Assembly (NCBI RefSeq): GCF_000422945.1
Contig: NZ_AUHA01000002.1
Coordinates: 744,001-808,000, forward strand
From: Daejeonella oryzae DSM 19973
Lineage (GTDB): Bacteria; Bacteroidota; Bacteroidia; Sphingobacteriales; Sphingobacteriaceae
Reading direction: 5' to 3'
DNA length: 64,000 bases
The position numbers and the translations under genes were made by a program. The notes beneath the pieces are model-generated. The model was not told where the DNA came from and searched no databases. It was given only the letters and a program-made list of their open reading frames with translations. How positions within the stretch are numbered: position 1 is the stretch's first letter; the number at the start of each line of letters is the position of its first letter. Below are positions 27,096-37,385 of this stretch, one piece after another.

Positions 27096-27128
27096 AAAAC
27101 CCCTGACGGTTTGATGATCAGGGGTTTT
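27096..27128 (-). terminator. Terminator after the zinc metalloprotease gene
   Basis: AAAACCCCTGA and TCAGGGGTTTT form an 11-pair stem with an 11-base loop. On the minus strand it lies 17 bases past the metalloprotease stop and is followed by T-rich sequence. Confidence 0.75.
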
Positions 27129-27144
27129 CAAATGGTTGATAATT

Positions 27145-29667
27145 TTATCCTTTCGGATCAAGAATTGTGTTAATACGAACCAGGGCATCTTCTAAATGAG
27201 CCTTAATCACCGCATTTCCAAATTTTGGAAGTGAAGTTCTGATCTCTGAAGCTAACAATTTAAGTTCGCGGCGAGCCATTGGGCGGATATCAGATGTTGA
27301 CGCATCGATAGACGTACCAAAGAATGCAGAAGCAAACTGAGGCGAAACACCAGCCGGAAGTTCCTGCTCCTTAGTCATTAAAAACTCCATTCTCTCGATG
27401 TAAGAACGCTGTAAATTACGGCGGTAAGTATCCATATTTGCTCCGGTTTTTAACTCAGACCAAATTCCGCGATGTACGTCAGCAAATAACTCTTCAATGC
27501 TGTAAGCGTTTGAATTGTTTTTTACAGAGTTATCAATAACGCGTGCCAAACGGCCAAAATCAAGAATACCATTTAATACACCAACCTGTGTACGACGCAG
27601 ACGATCTACGATACCGGCATTATCAAATTTATTTAATGTAGTTTGATTTAACATCCATGTTGGAGTTGCAAAAGCCTGCTCATTGATAAATTTCATTGCA
27701 GCACGCTGCTTAGCTTCTTGTACATGCGTGTAAACCGGTCCTTTTTGCTCATAGGTTTTATCATTCTGATAAATACCACCAATATTAGAACGTACATGAC
27801 CCATGTAACGGTTCCATTGTCCTAAAACCTCACCGTATAATTCCTGCAAATTATCATATGGCTTACCTTCTTCATACATCCATTTCTCGATGTTTGGAAC
27901 AATACGCTTTAAATTTGCAATTCCGTAAGTGGATGCTTTAACGGCATCATCACCTAAATCTTCAGACTGAGAACGAGGATCGATTGGATTTCCTGTTTGA
28001 CGTCCATAGAAATAAAGCGGATTTCCGGCCTTTTCAACCGTCCATTTATTCAAAATTTTAGCCTCTTCTGCAGGAGTTTGATTATCAAACCAAGTATAAC
28101 CCCATTTGATAGACCATTTGTCATATTCGCCAACACCCGGATATAATAAAACACCATCATCTCCAGGCTGAGCTATGTAATTAAAGCGGGCATAATCCAT
28201 AATAGATGGAGCTGTTCCTCCCATACGTTTTGTAAAAGCACCTGAGCGCAGAGAATCTACCGGGAAAGCAACGCTAGATCCGAAGTTATGCGGCAAACCT
28301 AAGGTATGACCTACTTCGTGCGAAGACACAAAACGGATCAACTGTCCCATTAATTCATCTTTAAACTTAGGAGTGCGGGAATCAGGATTAATTGCTGCTG
28401 TTTGAACGAAAAACCAGTTACGCACCAGGTTCATCACGTTATGGTACCAACCGATGTCAGATTCCATAATTTCGCCTGAACGCGGATCTGAAATATGCGG
28501 ACCATAAGCATTAGCAATATTTGATGCAAAATAACGGATCACAGAATAGCGTGCATCTTCTGGCGACCAGTCTGGGTCATTTGTTGGTGCCTCCAGACAA
28601 GTAATTGCATTTTTAAAACCTGCGGCTTCAAAAGCAACATTCCAGTCTTTAACACCTGCAATTAAATAAGGGCGCCATTTTACGGGAGTTGCCGGATCAA
28701 TATAATAGATAATTTGTTTTTTAGGTTCTACCAGTTCGCCGCGTTTGTAAGCCGCCGGATCTTTTGGTTCCAGTTTCCAGCGATGAATGTAACGGGTTAC
28801 TTCGGCACGCTGAGCATCCAAACCGTAATCTGTCTGACTTTGACCAAAATATCCTACTCTGGCATCCATCAAACGTGGTTTGTATGGCACTTTTGGTAAA
28901 AGCAACATCGAGTTATGAATTTCCACGGTCATTGATCCCAGGGATTTATCACCCGGAGGATCAATTGCACGGTAGGTTTTTAATGACCGTACTTCAATAT
29001 TTATCGGGAATGATTTAATGGTATCAACATACGTTCTGCTGTCATCCATTGTACTGATCTTGTATTTGGTACGCAAAGGTTGCGGCAATCCTAATGACTG
29101 CACATCTTTAGCATACAAATCTGTAACATCAATAACTACAGAATTTGAATCCTTGTTAAAAGCTTTCACATCAAATGAAGCTAAAACCGCATCCAGGTTT
29201 GAGTTTTGAACCGACTCAAACATATCTGTTCCTTTAGCAGCAATGTTATCATACGAAGGTATGCGGATGAAAACCTGTTTTTCTCTTAATTGCCATTTCC
29301 AAACCTGCTCATTCAGTTCTTCGCCACCATAAGTGCCGTCTTCCGTTGGGGTTTTTGCATAGCGGGTAACCACAAGCATTTCGCGGTTAAAAAGTGAATC
29401 CGGAATTTCATAAAAATACTTTCCGTCCAGGCGATGAACCTTAAACAAACCAAGATCTGTTTTAGCCTTATCGGTAATCACTTCTTTATACGGCTTTACG
29501 GCCGTTTTTGAAGCTGCAGCCGGTGCCGGAGCTGTTGTTGTAGCAGGAGCCGGCAGTGCATTTTTTTTCTTTTTAGTTTGTGCTTCTGCAGTATTTAGTC
29601 CGCCGGCTAATAAAAGCGCCGTCAATGCTACATACGGCGCACAACGTAATTTTCTACTCATTTTCAA
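27145..29667 (-). CDS. Exported zinc-dependent metalloprotease (DUF5117/DUF5118/DUF4953 type)
   Basis: An 840-residue secreted protein. A signal peptide (to about NTAEAQ) is followed by a low-complexity Ala/Pro/Thr segment near 36-55, the DUF5118 and DUF5117 regions (about 57-420), and the catalytic domain with HEVGHTLGLPHNFG, an HExxHxxGxxH metzincin-type motif, around residue 450. MDYARFNYIA, with a likely Met-turn, follows about 35 residues later. The family is common and often multi-copy in Bacteroidota. The natural substrate is unknown. No T9SS sorting domain is seen at its C-terminus (INTILDPKG). Confidence 0.9.
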   Translation of the reverse strand: MKMSRKLRCAPYVALTALLLAGGLNTAEAQTKKKKNALPAPATTTAPAPAAASKTAVKPYKEVITDKAKTDLGLFKVHRLDGKYFYEIPDSLFNREMLVVTRYAKTPTEDGTYGGEELNEQVWKWQLREKQVFIRIPSYDNIAAKGTDMFESVQNSNLDAVLASFDVKAFNKDSNSVVIDVTDLYAKDVQSLGLPQPLRTKYKISTMDDSRTYVDTIKSFPINIEVRSLKTYRAIDPPGDKSLGSMTVEIHNSMLLLPKVPYKPRLMDARVGYFGQSQTDYGLDAQRAEVTRYIHRWKLEPKDPAAYKRGELVEPKKQIIYYIDPATPVKWRPYLIAGVKDWNVAFEAAGFKNAITCLEAPTNDPDWSPEDARYSVIRYFASNIANAYGPHISDPRSGEIMESDIGWYHNVMNLVRNWFFVQTAAINPDSRTPKFKDELMGQLIRFVSSHEVGHTLGLPHNFGSSVAFPVDSLRSGAFTKRMGGTAPSIMDYARFNYIAQPGDDGVLLYPGVGEYDKWSIKWGYTWFDNQTPAEEAKILNKWTVEKAGNPLYFYGRQTGNPIDPRSQSEDLGDDAVKASTYGIANLKRIVPNIEKWMYEEGKPYDNLQELYGEVLGQWNRYMGHVRSNIGGIYQNDKTYEQKGPVYTHVQEAKQRAAMKFINEQAFATPTWMLNQTTLNKFDNAGIVDRLRRTQVGVLNGILDFGRLARVIDNSVKNNSNAYSIEELFADVHRGIWSELKTGANMDTYRRNLQRSYIERMEFLMTKEQELPAGVSPQFASAFFGTSIDASTSDIRPMARRELKLLASEIRTSLPKFGNAVIKAHLEDALVRINTILDPKG

Positions 29668-29697
29668 TTATTTAGGGTTTTTAGGAATAGTAATCAA

Positions 29698-29705
29698 CAA
29701 ATTTA
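29698..29705 (-). promoter_or_regulatory. Putative -7 box for the zinc metalloprotease gene
   Basis: On the minus strand TAAATTTG fits TAnnTTTG and lies 30 bases before the ATG at 29667. No good -33 TTTG is present, so this is a weak call. Confidence 0.3.
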
Positions 29706-29754
29706 TAATAAGGAATAACTTTGACCTGCTTTTAACGGGAAAGTTACAAAACTT

Positions 29755-29782
29755 AAAAACCCGGAATTTCGTCCGGGTTTTT
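29755..29782 (-). terminator. Terminator after the BNR-repeat protein gene
   Basis: AAAAACCCGG and CCGGGTTTTT form a perfect ten-pair stem with an eight-base loop, four bases past the BNR-repeat gene stop. The A and T tracts on both sides would make it work in either direction. Confidence 0.8.
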
Positions 29783-29786
29783 AAAG

Positions 29787-32747
29787 TTATTTTGATTCTG
29801 CTTCGCCATCGGGCTCAGAAGCAGCTTCGGGCTCAAACCCTGATTGGCCCCTGGAACCTTCAGAAATAATTAATGTTTGTTTGCCCGCAGAGCCATTAGC
29901 GTGTTTAACCTCTACCAGATATTTACCTGGCTGCAAATAAACTTTGCCGCTATCCGCTTTTTTCAAGGATATGTTTTGACTTTTTTCAAATTCATTCTGG
30001 TATGCAGACATTTTACTATCGTTGATACTCAGATCATAATCCGCATAATTTAAACCTGCCTCTGCAGTATCAGTAAATGATTTTAACAGCAAGCCTTTTG
30101 CAGTTGAAATGTTAAGGGTAACCTTGCCGGAATTTTTACTGAAATACGGAATTTTGAATTCGGGTTCATAGATAGTATCGAATTTACGGCCCCAATTTGC
30201 ACTGAAATTTACCGGCTTCAATTCAAATGCCTGCATATCTTTTTGCAGAACGTCGCCGGTTAATTGCTGCAGTTCTTTAATATCCGTCATATATAGTGAA
30301 CGGCCGTGAGTAGCAATTACCAGGTCATCTTCGCGTGGATGAATAGCCAGATCATGTACAGAAACAGCTGGCAAATCTCCTGAAAAGCGCATAAAATCTT
30401 TTCCGCCGTTTAAGGAAATATATAAACCATGATCTGTTCCGGCGAATAACAGGTCTTTATTTTTAAGATCCTGTTTAACCACGTTCACTGGCTCTGCTGG
30501 CAAATTGGTCCCAATGCGTGTCCAGTTTTGTCCGTAATCTGCAGACTTATAAATATATGAATTGAAATCATCGTAGCGGTAACCGTTAAGGGAAGCATAC
30601 ACCGTACCTTCTTCAAAATTCGATGCAAAAACCTGTGAAACCCATAAATTCTGCGGAAGTTTATCAGAGATTTTACTCCAGGTATATCCGCCGTCTTTGG
30701 ATACATGAATCAATCCATCATCACTTCCGGCATAAATTAGTCCGAATTTTAAGGGAGATTCATCAATGCTTGTTAAAGAACCATAAGCAATATCACCGGG
30801 TTTTCCGCCTTTTGTTAAATCTCCAGAAAGGGCAATAAAATCTGTTCCTTTATTCAGAGATCGGTGAAAACGGTTGGAGCCAAAATAAATCACATCCTGA
30901 TTATGACGTGAAATTAACACGGGAGATTCCCAGTTCCAGCGCAGGGGGCGTTCGCCTAATTCATGTTTGGGCTGAAAAGGCATCCGTTCTTTTGTCGTTT
31001 TATTAAATCGTCCGTATGCTCCGTATTGCGATCCGGTATAAACCAAATTATTATCGCGGGTGTCTACGGCAACCTGCATTCCGTCGCCACCCCAGATACG
31101 CTTATATGGATACTCTCCATCGTCATACCAGCTATAACCGGCAGTATAAGTCGAAGGACCTGTCCAAACTCCATTATCCTGCAATCCTCCATAAATATTA
31201 TAAGGTTTTGCCATATCTAATGTAACCGAATAAAACTGTCCCACGGCCGGTGTGTTGGCTTTAAACCAGTTTTTTCCATCATCATATGAAATATTAATTC
31301 CACCGTCGTTTCCATTAATAATATGACCGTCTTTTTTAGGATCGACCCACAATGCATGGTGATCGGCATGAACATTATCACCGTTGATGTTCTTGAACGT
31401 TTTTCCACCGTCATCAGAGCGGTAGATAGGAACTCCCATGATGTAAATCTTGTCTGCATTTACAGGAGAAACCCTGATCTGGCCAAAATAATAACCATAG
31501 GTATTATACACTCCTCTCAAATCATCTGTATTGGTTTTCTTCCATGATTTGCCGGCATCATCACTCCGGTAAACTTCGGCCTCTACTATGGCGGTACCGA
31601 ACATCTGCGTGTTTGCATCTTCCAGATATTCTACCAGAGCTACAGGTTTAATCTTGTCTTCCAAAATATCTTTTTTAACTGAAGCTGCGGTATATTTGGA
31701 AGGAAACCGATTGTCTTTCAGAAACTGTGTAACGGCATCATTTTCAAGTTTTAAAAAATCATTTTTAGACATGTTCCTCAAGTCGTCTTTGCTTAACTTT
31801 CCGCTTTTTTCAATTTTTCCATCTTCTTTTCTGGCAGATTGATTATCAAGAATAGCATAGATTATATTGGGATTCTGAGGATAGACGGCTAAACCAATCC
31901 GGCCAACGCCTTCTCCATTAGGAAATCCGCTTGCGGCGGTAGATATCAAACTCCAGCTTTCGCCGGCATCTGTACTTTTATAGATGCCTGAAGTTTTTCC
32001 TCCTTCAACAAAATTCCAGGCCTGACGCTCACGTTTCCACATGGTGGCATATAACACTCCGGAATTTTTAGGATCTGAAACCAGGTCGACTGCACCGGTG
32101 GAATCATCTATAAATAAGGTTAATTTCCAGGTTTTGCCACCATCGGTTGTTTTGTAAACTCCTCTTTCTTTATTTGCAGAATACAGGTGACCCAAGGCTG
32201 CAACCCAGGCCGTGCCTGCATTGTCCGGATCCAAAACTATGCGACCTATATGGTGCGATTCAGGTAAACCCAACCATTCCCAGGTTTTACCACCATTGGT
32301 GCTTTTATAAATTCCGTTTCCGGCATACGAAGAACGGCTTGAATTATTCTCTCCGGTTCCTATCCAAATGATATTATTTTTCCAGTCAACCGCAATATCG
32401 CCAATGGTCATGCTGGCTTCCTGATCAAATACCGGTTCGAATGAAATTCCATTATTCACAGTATGCCATAGTCCGCCGGAAGCGTAAGCTGCATAAAATT
32501 CGGTAGGATCATTTTCATTGACATCCACATCGGTAATCCGGCCGCTCATAACCGTAGGGCCCACCGATTTAAATTTTAGATTTTTAACCAGGGATTCCTG
32601 ATCTAATTTTTGGCGCTGTTCAAATCCTTTTAAAACTGTAGCTGCGGATGTTGGCTGAGGAACTGAACTTGTTTTTTGTGTCTTTTGTGCATTTACAAGA
32701 TGCGTTGAAAAGCAAAATACGAGGAAAAAAGTTAGGGTTCTTTTCAT
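29787..32747 (-). CDS. Exported BNR/sortilin-like beta-propeller protein
   Basis: A 986-residue secreted protein (signal to about THLVNAQ). Repeated Asp-box motifs of the type S-x-DGGKTW (for example GIYKSTNGGKTWEWLG, GVYKTTDGGKTWKLT, PIYRSDDGGKTFKNI, YKSADYGQNWTRIG) identify a sialidase/VPS10-like ten-bladed propeller. Residues about 840-985 form a separate beta-sandwich-like tail, ending with an acidic low-complexity stretch (EPEAASEPDGEAESK). Such proteins are often annotated as glycosyl hydrolase without activity shown. It lies upstream of the metalloprotease; both may be part of an exported degradative set. Confidence 0.85.
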   Translation of the reverse strand: MKRTLTFFLVFCFSTHLVNAQKTQKTSSVPQPTSAATVLKGFEQRQKLDQESLVKNLKFKSVGPTVMSGRITDVDVNENDPTEFYAAYASGGLWHTVNNGISFEPVFDQEASMTIGDIAVDWKNNIIWIGTGENNSSRSSYAGNGIYKSTNGGKTWEWLGLPESHHIGRIVLDPDNAGTAWVAALGHLYSANKERGVYKTTDGGKTWKLTLFIDDSTGAVDLVSDPKNSGVLYATMWKRERQAWNFVEGGKTSGIYKSTDAGESWSLISTAASGFPNGEGVGRIGLAVYPQNPNIIYAILDNQSARKEDGKIEKSGKLSKDDLRNMSKNDFLKLENDAVTQFLKDNRFPSKYTAASVKKDILEDKIKPVALVEYLEDANTQMFGTAIVEAEVYRSDDAGKSWKKTNTDDLRGVYNTYGYYFGQIRVSPVNADKIYIMGVPIYRSDDGGKTFKNINGDNVHADHHALWVDPKKDGHIINGNDGGINISYDDGKNWFKANTPAVGQFYSVTLDMAKPYNIYGGLQDNGVWTGPSTYTAGYSWYDDGEYPYKRIWGGDGMQVAVDTRDNNLVYTGSQYGAYGRFNKTTKERMPFQPKHELGERPLRWNWESPVLISRHNQDVIYFGSNRFHRSLNKGTDFIALSGDLTKGGKPGDIAYGSLTSIDESPLKFGLIYAGSDDGLIHVSKDGGYTWSKISDKLPQNLWVSQVFASNFEEGTVYASLNGYRYDDFNSYIYKSADYGQNWTRIGTNLPAEPVNVVKQDLKNKDLLFAGTDHGLYISLNGGKDFMRFSGDLPAVSVHDLAIHPREDDLVIATHGRSLYMTDIKELQQLTGDVLQKDMQAFELKPVNFSANWGRKFDTIYEPEFKIPYFSKNSGKVTLNISTAKGLLLKSFTDTAEAGLNYADYDLSINDSKMSAYQNEFEKSQNISLKKADSGKVYLQPGKYLVEVKHANGSAGKQTLIISEGSRGQSGFEPEAASEPDGEAESK

Positions 32748-32809
32748 TAATTTATTATTCTGGATGAGAATTGAAGAGGGTTTTATTTATGATCAGGATT
32801 AATTGTGTT

Positions 32810-34063
32810 TTAAATTCTTCTTTGTAAGGTTAGGATTACTCGCTCTCTTTCTTTGCTGCCTCTTGGAACTACCTCTAAAATAAAGCTGCGATCGTTACGT
32901 GAGCGGAAAAGATTATCAATTTCCTGCATGGTCATATCCGTTACCGATTTAAAATTTATACTTAAAATTTCATCATCCTTATTTAAACCTACTTCTTCTG
33001 CCGGAGAAGAGGGTTCAATTCGCGTAATAATTACCCGCTTGAAATCTTTTCCTCCCGAAGCCAGTTCCATCCCACTCATATCGTGCTCAAATGGTTCTTT
33101 TAAAAATGATGAGGGCTTAATATACATTGACTGGCGGTGATAATCAAATACCACATCAAATCTTCTCAAAATATTATTTCCCACGCTTCCGTTGCGTTGT
33201 ATGGAACGTACTTTTGAACCTACATCCTCGTAAGAGGGATAAGCAGCAATCACGTTCTTAAGTGTAAATTTTCCAATTTTAACTGATGGGATCCGGCCAA
33301 TATATCCCTTAATTGCACCCATCAACCCAATTCCTAAATTTGCGGCAATATTTACCTGCGGTACTTCAAAAGGTTTCCCTTCAAAGCTTTCCAGCGATAT
33401 GGGATGACCGGCACCTGTATCAATTATCAATTTGGCAGATACTTTTTGGCCCGTACTTAAAACCAGTTCATTAACCATATAAGGCTTATGTTCTTCGATG
33501 GTAATTGGAATCCGGGTACCTTTACGCGGTATATAGAATTGATCTGGTCGGTAAATGGTAATGGAGTTTAAAGAATAGCTGATTCGAACGGTAAAACTGT
33601 TAAAAAATTCATACCCTATTAAACCATGAATAGGCATCCCGGCAAAACTGGAAAGCTCAAAAACATCTTTCTTCAAAATAGCTGCCGCGATGGATTTAGC
33701 TTTGGCGGAGCCTATATCAACCTCCAAAGATGGGGCAACAAACGCACTTAGATCTTCTCCTTTACCAAAGCCGCTTATTTTTATACTCCGCAAATTTTCT
33801 ATATGAATAGAATCTACCAAAGCGGGATCTGTAATTAGAAACAGCCCTACGCCGGTATCTAAAACAAAGTTGTAAGGACCACTTCCGTTAATTTTTAAAG
33901 GAATAACCATCAGGTTTTTTACCAGCTGAAAAGGTATATTTTCGCGATTGCGATTCCCTGTAAACTCAAATTGCGCATACGCAGAATTGCATACAATTAA
34001 AAGGCCTGTAAAAATGAACAGGACTTTTTGTAAACAATTTGCAATGGTTAATTTGCTTGGCAT
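32810..34063 (-). CDS. Exported aspartyl protease with PDZ domain
   Basis: A 417-residue exported protein with signal (to about NSAYAQ). Two retroviral-type aspartyl protease halves are visible: VLDTGVG near 67-73 and IDTGAGHP near 214-221. A PDZ domain near 320-410 begins with SGMELASGG and carries ITRIEPSSPAEEVGLNKDDEILSIN. The architecture is the usual one for Bacteroidota periplasmic aspartyl proteases. The partner and substrate are unknown. It diverges from the dacB-like gene. Confidence 0.88.
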   Translation of the reverse strand: MPSKLTIANCLQKVLFIFTGLLIVCNSAYAQFEFTGNRNRENIPFQLVKNLMVIPLKINGSGPYNFVLDTGVGLFLITDPALVDSIHIENLRSIKISGFGKGEDLSAFVAPSLEVDIGSAKAKSIAAAILKKDVFELSSFAGMPIHGLIGYEFFNSFTVRISYSLNSITIYRPDQFYIPRKGTRIPITIEEHKPYMVNELVLSTGQKVSAKLIIDTGAGHPISLESFEGKPFEVPQVNIAANLGIGLMGAIKGYIGRIPSVKIGKFTLKNVIAAYPSYEDVGSKVRSIQRNGSVGNNILRRFDVVFDYHRQSMYIKPSSFLKEPFEHDMSGMELASGGKDFKRVIITRIEPSSPAEEVGLNKDDEILSINFKSVTDMTMQEIDNLFRSRNDRSFILEVVPRGSKERERVILTLQRRI

Positions 34064-34165
34064 TTAAAATTAAATTACAGTTATTAATTACAATTTCAGA
34101 TTAAAAATAGAATATTGTAAGTTGACTCTTGCAAAAGACCCGAAAATCAAATAGTTTCTTAAAAT

Positions 34166-35476
34166 ATGAAATTCCGTATTTACACCCTACTTCTGTCTGT
34201 CATAATTATTCAAAGTTCTTGCTCCTCTGTAATACGTCCCAGAAAGATACAGAAACTTATTGAGCGTTCTGAAGTATTAAGTGGTCACTTCACCGGCTTT
34301 GCTCTTTATGATCCCGCGGATAAAAAAATGATCGCAGAACAATTCAGCGATAAATATTTTACACCTGCTTCCAATACAAAATTATTTACATTCTATACCG
34401 GGTTAAAACTTCTAAAAGATTCTATTCCTGCTTTAAAATATATTGAAAAAGGTGATTCGCTGATTTTTTGGGGAACAGCAGATCCGACTTTTTTACATCC
34501 TGATTTCAAACAAACCGTACTGAGCAAACTTGCGCAAAGCGGTAAAAAATTATTCTGGGCAAATGGAAATTACACCGGAGATTTTTATGGTACAGGATGG
34601 TCATATGATGATTACAATGAATATTATCAGCCCGAGATTTCGGCTTTGCCTGTTTATGGAAATATTATCCGCAGCAGTGTAATCAATGGAAAAATTACCG
34701 GCTCACCTGCTTTTACCGACAGTACATTTGTTCTGACTACAGACAGCAGTAAACAAACAGGCAGGTTTAGAATTAAGAGACAAATTCTTAATAATATTTT
34801 TACGCAACCCGCCATTCAGCCAGCTGCTTCTTTTACACAGGAAATTCCTTTTAAAACAAGCGACAATTTGCTGAACAAAATATTGAAATCAAATCTTCCC
34901 AATTATGTTGGAATGATTACTTATACGAAACCTGAAATCACCAAAACTTTTTATAATACACCTAAAGATTCGGTAATTAAACATATGTTATTGCCAAGCG
35001 ATAATTTTATCGCCGAACATTTATTGTTGAATTCTGCGGCCGAAAATAACTGGGAGATGAATACCGATACCGTTATAAAATTCATGGTAAAAAACTACTT
35101 AAGCGATCTTCCTGATAAACCGCAATGGGTGGATGGATCGGGATTATCCAGGCAAAATTTGTTTAGCCCGAGAGATATGGTTCATTTATGCCAAAAGCTA
35201 TATGAAACTGCAGGATCAGAAGAAAGACTGTTTAATTTATTGCCGCAAGGCGGAAAATCAGGAACGCTGAAAAGCTATTTTAAGTCTGAAACTGCGCCGT
35301 TTGTATTTGCAAAAACAGGCACCCTTTCAAACAATGTAAACCTAACGGGATATTTAAAAACAGAGAATGGCAAAACACTAATATTTTCTTTTATGAATAA
35401 TAATTACGTGCGGCCAACAACTGAAATCCGTAAAGAAATGGAACGGATTTTAACCATTATTCACCACAAATATTAG
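34166..35476 (+). CDS. dacB: D-alanyl-D-alanine carboxypeptidase/endopeptidase, PBP4 (DacB) type lipoprotein
   Basis: A 436-residue peptidase of family S13, which trims or cleaves crosslinks in peptidoglycan. A lipobox IIQSSC near 14-19 suggests attachment to the membrane. The three active-site motifs are S-N-T-K (in PASNTKLF near 68-75), SGLSRQN near 328-334 (an SxN-type motif), and KTGTL near 391-395. It is followed after ten bases by the esterase gene, so the two form an operon. Confidence 0.88.
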   Translation: MKFRIYTLLLSVIIIQSSCSSVIRPRKIQKLIERSEVLSGHFTGFALYDPADKKMIAEQFSDKYFTPASNTKLFTFYTGLKLLKDSIPALKYIEKGDSLIFWGTADPTFLHPDFKQTVLSKLAQSGKKLFWANGNYTGDFYGTGWSYDDYNEYYQPEISALPVYGNIIRSSVINGKITGSPAFTDSTFVLTTDSSKQTGRFRIKRQILNNIFTQPAIQPAASFTQEIPFKTSDNLLNKILKSNLPNYVGMITYTKPEITKTFYNTPKDSVIKHMLLPSDNFIAEHLLLNSAAENNWEMNTDTVIKFMVKNYLSDLPDKPQWVDGSGLSRQNLFSPRDMVHLCQKLYETAGSEERLFNLLPQGGKSGTLKSYFKSETAPFVFAKTGTLSNNVNLTGYLKTENGKTLIFSFMNNNYVRPTTEIRKEMERILTIIHHKY

Positions 35477-35485
35477 GCTTACATA

Positions 35486-36337
35486 ATGATGAGATTTGAT
35501 ATTTTTTCTAAGAAGTTTAACACGCTCACAATCCTGTTAAAACCGCATAAAATTAACACGTACATTGGTGTATTATTTTTATTGATAAGCGCTCCGGCTT
35601 ATGCTCAGGATACACTCATCTATAAATCAGAATATTTATCAAAGCCGGATACCGTTCTAATATTTAAGCCTCAAAATTTTTCACCGGCAAAAAGCTTACC
35701 ATTGGTTTATTTATTACACGGATATGGCGGCAATTACAATCAATGGAACAGTATTATTGATGCACAAAAGCAGGCGGATAAGTATGGTTTCATCCTTGTT
35801 TGCCCGGATGCAAATCTAAACAGCTGGTATATTAACAGTCCGGTTAAAAGCAAAAGCCAGTTCCAGAATTTTTTCTTTTCAGAACTGTATCCTGATATTC
35901 TTAAAAAATATCATCCCAATCAAAAACAAATATTCATCAGCGGCTTAAGCATGGGCGGCCAGGGAGCATTGAATTTATTTATCCAAAAACCCGAATTATT
36001 TTTAAGTGCCGGCAGCAGCAGCGGCGTAATGGATTTAAAAAAATCAAGCGATAAATACGGACTTACATCCCTTATAGGACCATCTACAGAAGCTGGCTTA
36101 TGGGATGATTTTTCTGTTCTGAAGTTGGTTGAAAAATTAAAAGGTTCTGAAAAGCCTTTCATTTTTGATTGCGGAACACTGGATCCCTTTCACAGGGGAA
36201 ATGTAGATCTGATGGAAAAATGCGCCACCCTTAATCTGGCGGCTACATTTATTTCACAACCTGGAAAACACGACCGGCAATACTGGAAAAAATCAATTGA
36301 AAAGCATTTTGATTTTTTTACAGCACTTATCAAATAG
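35486..36337 (+). CDS. Exported esterase (alpha/beta hydrolase, esterase D / feruloyl esterase-like)
   Basis: A 283-residue hydrolase. The N-terminus has a basic stretch then a hydrophobic signal (YIGVLFLLISAPAYAQ). The nucleophile elbow is GLSMGG near 152-157; the oxyanion loop is LLHGYGGN; likely acid and base residues lie in CGTLDPF and GKHDRQYW. An upstream start choice is supported by the ATG at 35486 with an alternative ATG next to it. It follows dacB by ten bases and its stop directly abuts the stop of the convergent BrkB-family gene. Confidence 0.85.
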   Translation: MMRFDIFSKKFNTLTILLKPHKINTYIGVLFLLISAPAYAQDTLIYKSEYLSKPDTVLIFKPQNFSPAKSLPLVYLLHGYGGNYNQWNSIIDAQKQADKYGFILVCPDANLNSWYINSPVKSKSQFQNFFFSELYPDILKKYHPNQKQIFISGLSMGGQGALNLFIQKPELFLSAGSSSGVMDLKKSSDKYGLTSLIGPSTEAGLWDDFSVLKLVEKLKGSEKPFIFDCGTLDPFHRGNVDLMEKCATLNLAATFISQPGKHDRQYWKKSIEKHFDFFTALIK

Positions 36338-37315
36338 TTATTTCGTCTTCTCGTTTTCCTCTATATTTTCATGTTCCTGGGGCGGTAAAACTTTCACAAC
36401 TTTTTCTTCCTCTGTTTGAATAATATGAACTGCGTAGGTTGCAGGTCTTATTTTACCGCCATAGCAATCTGCGTAAACCTGTGTAAATTCTGCACCGAAA
36501 TACAATATTGCAGATGTATAATATACCCAAACCAGAATGACAATAATTGATCCGGCTGCACCGTAAGCCGAGCCAGGACCAACTTTTTGAATATATAAAC
36601 CAATCAGAAATTTTCCTAAAATAAATAGTGTTGCAGTAAAAAATGCTCCGATCCGTACATCTTTCCAGCCTATTTCCACATCTGGTAAAAACTTAAAAAT
36701 AATCCCGAACAAAGCAGAGATGATAATAAATGTCAGGCCCAGATTAAAGGCATTGATAACAAGAATGGTCATATCCGGAAAATATTGGCTTAACCGATCA
36801 CTCAAGGCCAGAATCAAACCGTTAATAATCAGAGAAGCCACCAGGAGAAATCCCAAACTAATGATCATGGAAAAAGATAAGACCCGGTTAACCAGCATTT
36901 TTTTCCAGCCTTTTTTGGGCTTGGCTTTTACACGCCAAATTTGGTTAATAGAATCCTGCATTTCAACAAATACACCGGTTGCTCCTATAAATAAGGTAAT
37001 CACTCCTAATATTACTGCGAAAGTGGAATCTTTTTGAAGAGTAATCTGACGGATAATTTCCTGAATTTGCAAAGCTGCATCATTCCCTACCAAGCCGTTA
37101 ATTTCAGAAAACAGCTTTCTGTGAATTGCATCTTCGCCATAAAAAATACTTGCAAGGAAAATTAGCATTATAAGTAAAGGCGCCATTGCAAAAACGGTGT
37201 AGTACGCTAAAGCAGCACTCATTTTTAAGGCCCGGTCTTCAATAAAAGCATCGAAAGATGCATACAACAAACTGCCGCTTTTCTTCAGCACTTTTAAAAT
37301 ATCCTTTACATTCAT
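36338..37315 (-). CDS. YihY/BrkB family membrane protein (first copy)
   Basis: A 325-residue integral inner-membrane protein with six hydrophobic segments and the family segment ALKMSAALAYYTVFAMAPLL near 30-49, plus GFLLVASLIINGLI and GSAYGAAGSIIVILVWVYYTSAILYFGAEFTQ. The C-terminus is hydrophilic and charged (QEHENIEENEKTK). The family was once called ribonuclease BN by mistake; its role is unknown. A second, clearly related copy is at 43651-44589. The stop touches the stop of the convergent esterase gene with no spacer. Confidence 0.9.
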   Translation of the reverse strand: MNVKDILKVLKKSGSLLYASFDAFIEDRALKMSAALAYYTVFAMAPLLIMLIFLASIFYGEDAIHRKLFSEINGLVGNDAALQIQEIIRQITLQKDSTFAVILGVITLFIGATGVFVEMQDSINQIWRVKAKPKKGWKKMLVNRVLSFSMIISLGFLLVASLIINGLILALSDRLSQYFPDMTILVINAFNLGLTFIIISALFGIIFKFLPDVEIGWKDVRIGAFFTATLFILGKFLIGLYIQKVGPGSAYGAAGSIIVILVWVYYTSAILYFGAEFTQVYADCYGGKIRPATYAVHIIQTEEEKVVKVLPPQEHENIEENEKTK

Positions 37316-37385
37316 TGCAAATCTTTATTTTTAAAAAGTTTTTCAAACTCAATGTGTTTGAAAAAATTATTTTTTATTAGTTATT

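Noticed and set aside
26221-34063. Type IX secretion sorting domains on the large exported proteins
   Set aside because: I looked at each C-terminus because porX is present, but found no typical C-terminal sorting sequence.
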